From Phycisphaerae bacterium (GTDB lineage Bacteria > Planctomycetota > Phycisphaerae > Sedimentisphaerales > Anaerobacaceae), in the NCBI GenBank assembly GCA_017993835.1, contig JAGOLX010000024.1, forward strand, positions 1 to 39,208: 39,208 bases of DNA. Reading direction: 5' to 3'. The notes below the pieces were generated by a model, which saw only the letters and a list, made by a program, of their open reading frames with translations, was not told the DNA's origin and searched no databases. The position numbers were made by a program, and so were the translations under genes. Below are positions 26,787-34,323 of this stretch, in pieces. Position 1 is the first letter of the stretch. Every line of letters starts with the position of its first letter.

Positions 26787-27671
26787 TCAACTCGGCTTCT
26801 TCCGTGCGACGGCAACCATCAGGTCGATGTCCCCATGGGCGGGCCACTTCGCCCTGGCCTGCGCCCACGCGCGCCACGATCGGACGGCGCGCAGCGGATG
26901 TTGGACGAGTCTCTTGGGGCTTAGCGAAGGGTACGAGTGGTTGACACGCAGCAGGCGAAAGCCATCGTATCCAGCGCGACGCAGAACCTGCTCCAGGCTG
27001 CTCGGACTGAAGTAGAATTGGTGGTCGAGAAGGTACAGAGGCCAGCGGTCCTTCTCGACGCTCCGAAGCCAATGCTCCACGTTGCCAGTCTCGATGAAGA
27101 GCATGCCTCCGTCCACAAGGTGCTCTGCGACCGTCCGGAGCGTCCCCTGCAAGTCGCGTAGGTGCTCGATCACGTCCCACAGGGTGGCAACGTCGTACCG
27201 CTCGTCCGGGAATTCCTTGTGCAGTTCGACCCGATGGAACTCCCTGGCCCGGGCAATCGCCGAATCGCTGGTCTCGATGCCGGTGGCATCCCAGCCCCGA
27301 TCCAACGCGGCGCGGACGAACGATCCGGCGCCGGCTCCGAAATCGACCAGCCTGGCCGGCCTGCCTGCGCACTTCTCCACGTAGCAGACTTGTCTGCGTG
27401 CACGCCGGCTCTGGCTCCCGGCATTCCCCACGTAGGCATCCGAGCAGCGCCACCGCCAGTTCATGTAGGCCAGAGATGCCTCCGCGGAGGGTCGCGGCGT
27501 CTGGAATTCGATGCGACAGTCCGGACACTCCGCGACCATCGCAACCTGCCCATAGCGGACCGCGACACGGCGTGAGGGTCGGCGTTCCCCACAAATGGGA
27601 CACCCGACCTCTTCTGAACGGGGGAAAGCCTGTCCCTCAATCACATCGACCACAGCGTCTGTTCTGTCCAT
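26787..27671 (-). CDS. Class I SAM methyltransferase with N-terminal zinc knuckle
   Basis: A 294-residue protein. Four cysteines (CPIC at 24-27, CPDC at 49-52) form a likely zinc site, as in many sugar- or small-molecule-methyltransferases. The SAM fold starts with LVDFGAGAGSFV (about 108-119), has the acidic IETSDSAI strand and the post-I DVIEHLRD segment. A C-terminal part with DHQFYFSPSSLEQVLRRAG is common in the Methyltransf_23 group. The substrate is unknown. The start at 27671 is preferred over an ATG at 27731 because the likely -10 box (27744-27749) leaves no room for the latter, and AGGT lies about nine bases upstream. It leads into polA. Confidence 0.85.
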   Translation of the reverse strand: MDRTDAVVDVIEGQAFPRSEEVGCPICGERRPSRRVAVRYGQVAMVAECPDCRIEFQTPRPSAEASLAYMNWRWRCSDAYVGNAGSQSRRARRQVCYVEKCAGRPARLVDFGAGAGSFVRAALDRGWDATGIETSDSAIARAREFHRVELHKEFPDERYDVATLWDVIEHLRDLQGTLRTVAEHLVDGGMLFIETGNVEHWLRSVEKDRWPLYLLDHQFYFSPSSLEQVLRRAGYDGFRLLRVNHSYPSLSPKRLVQHPLRAVRSWRAWAQARAKWPAHGDIDLMVAVARKKPS

Positions 27672-27743
27672 TGCGTCTACCTGGTGTCGCGGTCTCCCCG
27701 GCGACCTATCCGAAGGCCCTCGGGTCTCCATCGTTTGCTGGAG

Positions 27744-27749
27744 ATTATA
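27744..27749 (-). promoter_or_regulatory. -10 box of the methyltransferase-polA transcript
   Basis: A perfect TATAAT on the minus strand, about 66 bases before the chosen ATG at 27671. No convincing -35 element is found at 16-18 bases, so support is partial. Confidence 0.4.
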
Positions 27750-27816
27750 TCCCGGACGTCGGGGAAGGCCAGTGCGAAATCACGCGACGTCCCGGGCGTT
27801 GATGCGAGGATTCGGA

Positions 27817-27845
27817 TTGATCCCGCTTGCGGTTTCGGCTATGCT
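27817..27845 (+). promoter_or_regulatory. Candidate promoter of the URO-D gene
   Basis: TTGATC (27817-27822) and TATGCT (27840-27845) are 17 bases apart. The leader to the ATG at 27950 would be about 98 nt. It is divergent from the methyltransferase promoter in the same 278-base gap. Confidence 0.45.
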
Positions 27846-27949
27846 CTGGCCATGGCAGGTCACCGGATCAGAACGACAGCGATCGGCGCGGTGCGCAACG
27901 TGAGCGGCCGCATGACATATCGAAATGCTCATTGCAGGGGAGACAACCT

Positions 27950-29398
27950 ATGGCCGGGGATATGGAGCAGCTCTATCAGCAGCGACTGAACCGATACGTC
28001 ACGGCGATGCGGAACGAGAAGCCCGACATGATCCCGCTGCGACCGTTCGTGGCCGAGTTCACCGCCAAGTACGCGGGCTTCACCTGCCAGGACGTGGCCC
28101 ACGACTACAACAAGGCGTTCGAGGCCGCGGTCAAGACCGCCAAGGACTTCCAGTGGGACGCGGTCGTCGCGAACATGGTCTACGTCTGGACCGGCCTGGC
28201 CCAGGCTGCGGGACTGAAGTACTACGGCATCCCGGGCATTCACATCCCGCCGGACAAGGGGTTCCAGTACAGGGAGCCTCCCCAGGAAGACGCGTTCATG
28301 AAGGCCGATGAGTACGACGCCCTGATCGACGACCCAACGGGCTTCCTGTACAACGTCTGGCTGCCCCGCGTCTCGACCGAGATCAGCAAGATCGGCGAGC
28401 CCTCGACCTATCGCAACAACCTGGCCTTGGTCAAGAGCGCGATGGCCATGATGCAGTATTTCTACGCCTTCGGCCCGCAGGTGGCGAGACTGCGGTCGGA
28501 GTGCGGCACCGGGTCCGCCATCGCGGGCATCTTCAAGGCCCCCTTCGACATCCTGGCCGACAAGCTGCGGGGCTATCTCGGTCTCGTGAACGACATGCAC
28601 ACACAGCCTAAGAAGGTGCTCGAGGCCTGCGAGGCCCTCATGCCGCACCTAGTCAACGTAGGTCTGACAACCTGCGACCCGGGCAAGCTGGTCCCCATCG
28701 GCTTCTGGATGCATCGCGGCTGCGTGCCCTTCTTCAATCCCCAGCAGTTCGCGTCCCACTACTGGCCAACGCTCAAGCCGTGCATCGAGGAGTTCTGGAA
28801 GAACGGGCACCAGACGCTCTTCTACGCCGAGGGCCGCTGGAAGTACCATTTCGACACGTTCCGCGAACTGCCCGACCGCAGCATCGTCTTCCACTGCGAT
28901 CAGGACGACATCTTCGAGGCCCATCGCAAGCTGCACGACAAGTTCGCCATCAGCGGCGGCATCCCGAACATGCTGCTCAGCTATGGCTCGCCCGAGGAGG
29001 TGCGCGACTTCGTCCTGCGGGTCATCAAGGAGGTGGCCAAAGACGGCGGCTACATCATGGACGCGGGCGCCATCATGCAGGACGACACGAGCATCGAGAA
29101 CATGAAGATGATGACGCAGGTCTGCCGCGAGCATGGTGTTTACTCCTCCGGCTCGTACCCAGCGCCGACCGCGACGCCGCCGTGCGACCTGCCGTCGTCG
29201 GTCGAATCGCGAAGGAAGGTCAAGGGCATGGCAGGCCGACCCGCGCCGAAGGTCAAGCCGGGCGCGTGCTTCCCCTGGGAAGAGCGCGTCAAGGACCTGC
29301 CCCAGATCACAGGCGACAAGGCGATGGTCCAGCGGATCTGGGAGGATATCGATGCGTTGGGCAATACATACATCTGGCAGATGCTGCTGTCGTTTTGA
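27950..29398 (+). CDS. URO-D family protein, not HemE (methyltransferase-like)
   Basis: A 482-residue protein of the uroporphyrinogen decarboxylase fold (TIM barrel). It is clearly longer than HemE (about 350 aa) and lacks the HemE N-terminal substrate motif (RxPxWxMRQAGR). It fits the paralogue group that includes corrinoid-dependent methyltransferases such as MtaA/MtbA/CmuA, though the specific role is unknown. Visible segments are IVFHCDQDDIFE and KFAISGGIPNMLLSYG, where HemE-like barrels bind substrate or zinc, and a C-terminal PCDLPSSVESRRKVKGMAG. AGGGGAG before ATG 27950 supports the start. It is 83 bases upstream of the Gfo/Idh/MocA gene, probably in one transcript. Its part in the neighbouring sugar genes is inference. 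Confidence 0.82.
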   Translation: MAGDMEQLYQQRLNRYVTAMRNEKPDMIPLRPFVAEFTAKYAGFTCQDVAHDYNKAFEAAVKTAKDFQWDAVVANMVYVWTGLAQAAGLKYYGIPGIHIPPDKGFQYREPPQEDAFMKADEYDALIDDPTGFLYNVWLPRVSTEISKIGEPSTYRNNLALVKSAMAMMQYFYAFGPQVARLRSECGTGSAIAGIFKAPFDILADKLRGYLGLVNDMHTQPKKVLEACEALMPHLVNVGLTTCDPGKLVPIGFWMHRGCVPFFNPQQFASHYWPTLKPCIEEFWKNGHQTLFYAEGRWKYHFDTFRELPDRSIVFHCDQDDIFEAHRKLHDKFAISGGIPNMLLSYGSPEEVRDFVLRVIKEVAKDGGYIMDAGAIMQDDTSIENMKMMTQVCREHGVYSSGSYPAPTATPPCDLPSSVESRRKVKGMAGRPAPKVKPGACFPWEERVKDLPQITGDKAMVQRIWEDIDALGNTYIWQMLLSF

Positions 29399-29481
29399 GC
29401 CGTTCGTAGTGACGCCGTAAGGTGTTTCTTCATATGCCCTCACGGGCAGACCGCGGATTTGCCGGGGACCGGAGGAATTCG

Positions 29482-30780
29482 ATGAACCGCAGAATGGGAC
29501 GTAGGATCTTCCTGAAGCAGACCGCGATGGTCGCCGCAGGCGGCATTGCCTTGCCTTATTTCGTTCGTCCCTCGGCGCTGGGGATGGCGGGTGCCGTCGC
29601 TGCCAGTGAGCGAATCACGCTCGGCATGATCGGGACCGGGGGGCACGGACGGGAGATGAACCTCAAGACCTTCCTCGGTCAACCCGATGCACAGGTGGTC
29701 GCTCTGTGCGACGTGGACCGTGAACAGCGTCAGATCGCCCGCCGGATGGTCAGCGAGAAATACGGCAACGAGGATTGCGCGGTCTACAGCGACTTCCGCG
29801 AGGTCCTCGCCCGCGCCGACATCGACGCGGTGATGATCTCGACGCCGGACCATTGGCACGTGCCGATTGCGATCGCCGCCGCCAAGGCGGGCAAGGACAT
29901 CGAGTGCGAGAAACCGACGCTCACCGTCGAAGAGGGCCGCAGGCTCGTCGAGACGATGAAGCGATACAGCCGGATCTTCCAGTGGTCCACCGAGGACCGG
30001 GCCGTCGACGTCTATCATCGCATGTGCGAGCTGGTCCGCAGCGGGCGGATCGGCAAAGTCCACACGATCAAAGTCGGATTGCCGAGCGGCCCGGACGAGC
30101 CGGGCGACCCCACGCCCATGCCGGTGCCCGACGGCTTCGATTATGACATGTGGTTGGGTCCCGCTCCCTGGGCGCCCTATACGAAGGGCCGCTGCCACTG
30201 GAATTTCCGCTGGATCTTCGACTACTCCGGCGGCCAGCTCACCGACTGGGGCGCCCACCTGCTCGACGGCGCCCAGTGGGGCAACAACACCGAGCACACC
30301 GGCCCGGTCGAGGTCGAAGGCAAAGGAGTTTTCTGGAGCGACGGCCTTTACAATACTGCCAAGGAGTATCACATCGAGTACACCTATGCCGACGGCGTGA
30401 AGCTGTTCGTCGATTCAGGCGAGCCGAGTCTGCGATTCGAGGGCAGCGAGGGCTGGATCGGCAACACCGGCTGGCGAGGCCCCTTGCGAGCCGAACCCGC
30501 CTCCATCCTGAAGTCGGTCATCGGGCCCGATGAGGTTCACCTGTTCACATGCCCCCAAGGCGAGCAGCGGAACTTCCTCGACTGCGTCAAGTCCCGACAG
30601 GAATGCTATTTCCCGCCGGAGATCGGCCAGCGATGCTTCACGATTGCGCACATCGGCAACATCGCGATGCGGACCGGCAAGAAGCTCCGATGGGACCCGC
30701 TGGCCGAGCGGTTCACGAACGACGACGAGGCCAACCGCATGTTGGGCCGGGCCATGCGGAGCCCGTGGAATCTGCTGTGA
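29482..30780 (+). CDS. Tat-exported Gfo/Idh/MocA family oxidoreductase
   Basis: A 432-residue protein, second of its type in the window and only distantly like the first. A Tat-like N-terminus (MGRRIFLKQTAM, then a hydrophobic run) predicts export. The Rossmann motif is LGMIGTGGHGREM, followed by VVALCDVDREQ and STPDHWHVPIA; the family motif appears as ECEKPTLTVEEG. The second domain has the planctomycete subgroup signature (YDMWLGPAPWAPY, then RWIFDYSGGQLTDWGAHLLD). It oxidises or reduces an unknown sugar-like substrate with NAD(P). GGAGGA seven bases upstream fixes the start at 29482. It lies between the URO-D gene and the DUF1080-TIM fusion. Confidence 0.92.
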   Translation: MNRRMGRRIFLKQTAMVAAGGIALPYFVRPSALGMAGAVAASERITLGMIGTGGHGREMNLKTFLGQPDAQVVALCDVDREQRQIARRMVSEKYGNEDCAVYSDFREVLARADIDAVMISTPDHWHVPIAIAAAKAGKDIECEKPTLTVEEGRRLVETMKRYSRIFQWSTEDRAVDVYHRMCELVRSGRIGKVHTIKVGLPSGPDEPGDPTPMPVPDGFDYDMWLGPAPWAPYTKGRCHWNFRWIFDYSGGQLTDWGAHLLDGAQWGNNTEHTGPVEVEGKGVFWSDGLYNTAKEYHIEYTYADGVKLFVDSGEPSLRFEGSEGWIGNTGWRGPLRAEPASILKSVIGPDEVHLFTCPQGEQRNFLDCVKSRQECYFPPEIGQRCFTIAHIGNIAMRTGKKLRWDPLAERFTNDDEANRMLGRAMRSPWNLL

Positions 30781-30844
30781 GGAACGGCGAGATGCTGGGG
30801 CAAGTCTCACCCTATGATTGTGCCGATAATTGGATCATCTCGTC

Positions 30845-30946
30845 ATGCTGAACGAAGTGAAGCATCCGGCCGGCGAAGGGAGAGTCACGCATATCCGATA
30901 GCGACTTTCCGTCCGCGACCCAGATCTTTCGCTTCGCTCAGGATGA
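30845..30946. repeat. Pair of inverted dispersed repeats (copies 2 and 3)
   Basis: Copy 2 (30845-30865, plus strand) has stem ATGCT/AGCAT around the loop GAACGAAGTGA. Copy 3 (30921-30946, minus strand) has the diverged core GAGCGAAGCGAA. The two face each other across about 55 bases in the gap between the Gfo gene and the DUF1080-TIM gene. The core matches the repeat at 21441-21465. Translated by mistake, such repeats give the peptide strings HPERSEAS or ILSEAKDL familiar from many genomes. Confidence 0.65.
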
Positions 30947-30974
30947 CAAATGACGAATGCGAAAGGACGCAACC

Positions 30975-32534
30975 ATGATGAAATGCGACAGATCGATTGC
31001 GGCAATCCTCGTCGTTCTGGCCGTCTGCGCGGTCCCCGTGATCAGCAGGGACTGCAGTACGTGCCACGCGATCCAACTCACAGGCGACGATCTCTCCGCG
31101 TGGCGGGCAGACACCGGGCAATGGAGCGTGGTTCGCGATGCGGCACTGGCTCCGAGCAACGAGGAAATGCTGGCAACCGAGCCCGGGGTTGGAGCCATCG
31201 TCAATGGTCCGACCGGCAAGACCGTCAATCTGTTCACCAAGCAGGAGTTCGGCGACATCCGCGCCCACATCGAGTTCATGGTGTCGAAGGATTCGAACTC
31301 GGGCGTATACTTCATGGGGCGCTACGAGGTGCAGGTGTTCGACAGTTGGCAGAAGACCTCGGAGTATCCCGGCATCGAGTGCGGCGGCATCTACGAGCGA
31401 TGGGACGAAAATCGCAGTCCCAAGGGGTTCGAGGGACATTCCCCGCGCGTCAACGCGTCGAAGCCCCCCGGCCAGTGGCAGACATTCGACGTGGTCTTTC
31501 GGGCCCCCCGCTTCGACAAGGCGGGACGCAAGGTCGCCAATGCCAGGTTCGAGAGCGTGACGCACAACGGCATCCTCGTCCACAGCGGTATCGAGCTGAC
31601 CGGCCCGACGCGGGCCGCTGCCTACGACGACGAGAAGCCGCTCGGGCCGCTCATGCTCCAGGGCGACCACGGGCCGGTGGCCTACCGCAATCTCCGGGTC
31701 GCGCCGGTGAATCCCTTCTTTGCGATGGATACCGCCACCAAGGATGCGAGCCACACGACCGCGGCGCAGCAGGCGCAGATGCTCCAGGACCTAGGCTATG
31801 CCGGCATCGGTCTCGGCTACGAGGGGGTCGGCCCGCTGACCGAGATGCTCAAGGAGTTGGATGCTCGCGACCTGCAGCTCTTCGCAATCTACACGGGAAT
31901 CAACATCGACGCCGGCGTACAACCCTACGATCCCTCGCTGAAGGACGCCATGAAGGTGCTCGAAGGCCGCAACGCAATCCTGTGGCTGTTCGCCCAGAGC
32001 GGCAAGCACAAACCCTCGACACCCGAGGGCGACGCCCGCGCAGTCGAGATCCTCCGCGAGCTTTCCGATGCCGCGGCGGCACACCAAGTGCGGATCTCGT
32101 TGTACCCCCATCACACCTTCTGGGTGGAGACGGTCGAGGATGCAGTGCGAGTGGCCCAGAAGGTGGACCGTCCGAATGTCGGCGTCACGTTCAATCTCTG
32201 TCACTGGCTGCGCGTGAGCGAGAGCCGGGACGCCAGGACCGTCATCGAGAAGGCCATGCCCTATCTGTCGGCGGTGAGCATCAACGGGGCCGACGCCGAC
32301 GGCAAGGACTGGAAGTCCTTGATTCAGACGCTCGATCGCGGTACCTTCGACGTGCGTGGATTCCTGGAGATCCTGCGGGACGCCGGTTACGGCGGACCCA
32401 TCGGTTTCCAGGGCTATGGCATCGGCGGCGATGCCTACGACAATCTCAAGCGCACGATGGGCACCTGGCAAAGGCTGTCCCAGGTCCTCTGTGGAGAGCC
32501 GAGAGGATCCGGGCAACCCGGCAAGGCGCCGTGA
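30975..32534 (+). CDS. DUF1080 (3-keto-glycoside-acting) domain fused to a TIM barrel
   Basis: A 519-residue exported protein. A signal peptide (about 1-24) is followed at once by CSTCH (Cys27, Cys30, His31), an exact CXXCH heme-attachment pattern that is unusual here. The DUF1080 beta-sandwich (about 32-240) shows the family segments GVYFMGRYEVQVFDS and PGQWQTFDVVFRAPRFD. Residues about 245-500 form a sugar isomerase/epimerase-like TIM barrel (MLQDLGYAGIGLGYEG, ISLYPHHTFWVE, VGVTFNLCHWL, YGGPIGFQGYG). DUF1080 members hydrolyse or eliminate 3-keto-glycosides, so the fusion could couple cleavage with further conversion of the sugar; that is inference. AAGGA seven bases before ATG 30975 supports this start over the ATG at 30957. 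Confidence 0.85.
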   Translation: MMKCDRSIAAILVVLAVCAVPVISRDCSTCHAIQLTGDDLSAWRADTGQWSVVRDAALAPSNEEMLATEPGVGAIVNGPTGKTVNLFTKQEFGDIRAHIEFMVSKDSNSGVYFMGRYEVQVFDSWQKTSEYPGIECGGIYERWDENRSPKGFEGHSPRVNASKPPGQWQTFDVVFRAPRFDKAGRKVANARFESVTHNGILVHSGIELTGPTRAAAYDDEKPLGPLMLQGDHGPVAYRNLRVAPVNPFFAMDTATKDASHTTAAQQAQMLQDLGYAGIGLGYEGVGPLTEMLKELDARDLQLFAIYTGINIDAGVQPYDPSLKDAMKVLEGRNAILWLFAQSGKHKPSTPEGDARAVEILRELSDAAAAHQVRISLYPHHTFWVETVEDAVRVAQKVDRPNVGVTFNLCHWLRVSESRDARTVIEKAMPYLSAVSINGADADGKDWKSLIQTLDRGTFDVRGFLEILRDAGYGGPIGFQGYGIGGDAYDNLKRTMGTWQRLSQVLCGEPRGSGQPGKAP

Positions 32535-32573
32535 CGAAGGTGGTCGCGCGAGTCCCATAGGCCCTGTTCGTTC

Positions 32574-32620
32574 CATGGGTCTTATAGGACGGACAGGACC
32601 GATACGACGAATAGGACGGA
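32574..32620. repeat. Short degenerate direct repeats
   Basis: TAGGACGGACA occurs at 32585-32595 and again at 32612-32622, with related GACGA/GATACGACGA units between. The stretch runs directly into the start of the next gene and offers AGGA as its only Shine-Dalgarno candidate. Confidence 0.5.
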
Positions 32621-32622
32621 CA

Positions 32623-32925
32623 ATGGAAACCCTCAAGCTCCTGCGTGATTACTTCCCGACTGCGGTCTACACGGGCAAATGCCTCGTGTTCATTAGCGAA
32701 GACTGGCGGGTCGAGCTGACCGAGCACAAGGACAGCGACTACACCAAGGGTGCATCGCAGGCGTCGATCATCCGCGTGAGACTCTTCAAGCGGGCATTGA
32801 ACGAGGAACTCGTGCCCAGTCTCTACGAGGACTTCCAACTGCCTACTCTGGGAGAGCTGGCCGAGCAGATCGAGAAGTACGTGCAGATGGCCATCGGCAC
32901 GAACCTGCGGGAGGCGGGCGACTGA
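32623..32925 (+). CDS. Hypothetical 100-residue protein
   Basis: I do not recognise this protein. It is a small soluble protein of 100 residues with mixed charge and no signal peptide, membrane helix or cysteine cluster. It has one Cys and ends with an amphipathic helical stretch (LGELAEQIEKYVQMAIGTNL). The start at 32623 is preferred because the upstream extension of the frame runs through the preceding gene's 3' end and the short repeats. It ends three bases before the DUF167 gene, so the two are very likely cotranscribed and perhaps coupled. Confidence 0.7.
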   Translation: METLKLLRDYFPTAVYTGKCLVFISEDWRVELTEHKDSDYTKGASQASIIRVRLFKRALNEELVPSLYEDFQLPTLGELAEQIEKYVQMAIGTNLREAGD

Positions 32926-32928
32926 CCC

Positions 32929-33228
32929 ATGTCGAAGGCGGCCATCCAGCAGGACAGCGACGGCGTCCTCTTCACCGCCAAGATCGTCCCGGGCAGCAGC
33001 CGGACGACGGTGGCAGGCGTCCTCGCGGATATGGTCAAGATCCGCGTGGCGGCCCCGCCTGAGAAGGGCAAAGCCAACGAATGCCTGATCGCGTTCCTCG
33101 CACAACAGCTCGGCGTGAAGAAGAACGCCGTCACCATCCTCGCCGGCCAGACCAATCCGGTCAAGCAGGTGCACATCGCCGGCGTGTCTCGCGCGACGCT
33201 CCTGGAGAAGCTGGGCCTGGGCGAATGA
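32929..33228 (+). CDS. DUF167 (YggU-family) protein
   Basis: A 99-residue cytosolic protein of the DUF167/YggU family (UPF0235). Visible family signatures are the KIVPGSSRTTVAG segment and the nearly invariant VKIRVAAPPEKGKANECLIAFLA stretch. A C-terminal VTILAGQTNPVKQVHIAG follows. The function is not established. Length is typical (about 95-105 aa). It follows the 100-residue hypothetical gene by three bases and converges on the DUF1080 lipoprotein gene. Confidence 0.92.
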   Translation: MSKAAIQQDSDGVLFTAKIVPGSSRTTVAGVLADMVKIRVAAPPEKGKANECLIAFLAQQLGVKKNAVTILAGQTNPVKQVHIAGVSRATLLEKLGLGE

Positions 33229-33235
33229 CTCGCCG

Positions 33236-33261
33236 CTCAACGGCAGATATCCCGCGTTGAG
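33236..33261. terminator. Hairpin between convergent genes
   Basis: CTCAACG (33236-33242) pairs with CGTTGAG (33255-33261) around a 12-base loop, between the stops of the DUF167 gene and the DUF1080 lipoprotein gene. No T-run follows on either strand, so terminator function is uncertain. Confidence 0.35.
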
Positions 33262-33280
33262 AACTGCCCGGCGCGGGCGA

Positions 33281-34093
33281 CTACTCGCCCTGCTCGGGCA
33301 GACGTCTGACCTTGATGTTGCGGACCGCGCCAGCGGTGTTCCACGTTGCGATCCCCAGCGGCTGGGATTCTTCCACTTCCATCCGGATGCCGATTTTGTG
33401 GCCCGTCGTCTCGAAGTCCAAGAGGTCCTCGCCGTCCAACCAGACCTGGATGCGGTCGGGGGTGACGCGGAGACGGACGAAGTACCATTTGCCCGTCTCG
33501 AAGCTGACGATCCGGGTTGTCGGGTTCTCCGAGGCGTCGTAGTAGTCGATGCTGGACAGGCCGCAGACGCTGCCGCCCCAGCCGCCAAGGACGAGGGTAC
33601 AGGGTCTCTCGCCCACGGGGAACGTCAAGCCGCAGAAAAAGTCGCTGCCCGCGACCCGCATGGCCTCCAGCGTGATCTCGTAGTTCATGCGAACGACCGG
33701 GCCGGTCCAGGTGATTCCGGTCATGTAGCTGCCCATGGCCATGTGGATGGCGCCATCCTGGACGGAGACCTCGCCCTGCCCGCCGAAATCAGTGGATTTC
33801 CACTGCCCGAGCGACTGGCCATCGAAAAGACTGATCGGCTCATCGGCCTGTGCGGCGGGCTGCACCGGAGGCTCGGGCTCCTCGGGCGACTGGACCTGTA
33901 CCGGCTCGGCCTGCGGTTGTGTCGGCGTCTGAACCGGCGCCGGCTGCTCCCGGCGCTGCCCCTCGGATCGGCATCCTCCCAGCAGAAGGCTTGCCGCCAC
34001 GAGAAAAACACACCAAACCACTGCACTATTATGGGTCGGGCCGGGCCTTTCCGCGGACCTGCGACCCCCACGAACAAATTCGACGACTCTCAT
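33281..34093 (-). CDS. DUF1080-domain lipoprotein
   Basis: A 270-residue predicted lipoprotein. A long basic N-terminus and hydrophobic helix end in the lipobox LLGGC (Cys41). A Pro/Gln/Glu linker (about 45-90) then leads to a DUF1080/concanavalin-like beta-sandwich (about 92-265) that begins with ISLFDGQSLGQWKS and ends with GIATWNTAGAVRNIKVRRL. Family members act on 3-keto-glycosides, but some are only binding modules; catalytic residues cannot be assigned. AGGAGG five bases before ATG 34093 fixes the start. It is transcribed divergently from the SirB1-TPR gene. Confidence 0.85.
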   Translation of the reverse strand: MRVVEFVRGGRRSAERPGPTHNSAVVWCVFLVAASLLLGGCRSEGQRREQPAPVQTPTQPQAEPVQVQSPEEPEPPVQPAAQADEPISLFDGQSLGQWKSTDFGGQGEVSVQDGAIHMAMGSYMTGITWTGPVVRMNYEITLEAMRVAGSDFFCGLTFPVGERPCTLVLGGWGGSVCGLSSIDYYDASENPTTRIVSFETGKWYFVRLRVTPDRIQVWLDGEDLLDFETTGHKIGIRMEVEESQPLGIATWNTAGAVRNIKVRRLPEQGE

Positions 34094-34121
34094 ACGGTCC
34101 TCCTGACAAGTCACATTTCAG

Positions 34122-34149
34122 TTGAACAGCCTACGCAAAAAGCTACAAT
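34122..34149 (+). promoter_or_regulatory. Candidate promoter of the SirB1-TPR gene
   Basis: TTGAAC (34122-34127) and TACAAT (34144-34149) are 16 bases apart. The leader to the ATG at 34324 would be about 168 nt. Confidence 0.55.
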
Positions 34150-34213
34150 GGGACAAGAAGAAACCTGGGGGGCTGCCTGTTTTGCGGGTCCCTTGCGCCG
34201 AGGGCTCAAGCGG

Positions 34214-34258
34214 GTGCAGTTGCATGACGATAACGAACTTGTGTCGATGCAACCGCAC
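34214..34258 (+). promoter_or_regulatory. Leader stem-loop of the SirB1-TPR gene
   Basis: GTGC-A-GTTGCAT-GAC (34214-34228) pairs with GTC-G-ATGCAAC-C-GCAC (34243-34258), giving 14 base pairs with one mismatch and one bulge around a 14-base loop. It sits in the middle of the predicted leader. Confidence 0.45.
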
Positions 34259-34323
34259 GCATCGGGCGGCGTAGTTTCCTCTGGGCGATGGGTTGGGCAA
34301 AGAGTCGGGTTAGAGAGGGATAC

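Noticed and set aside
30845-30946. Small protein genes reading through the dispersed repeats
   Set aside because: The peptides (HPERSEAS, ILSEAKDL types) are known translation artefacts of intergenic repeats.
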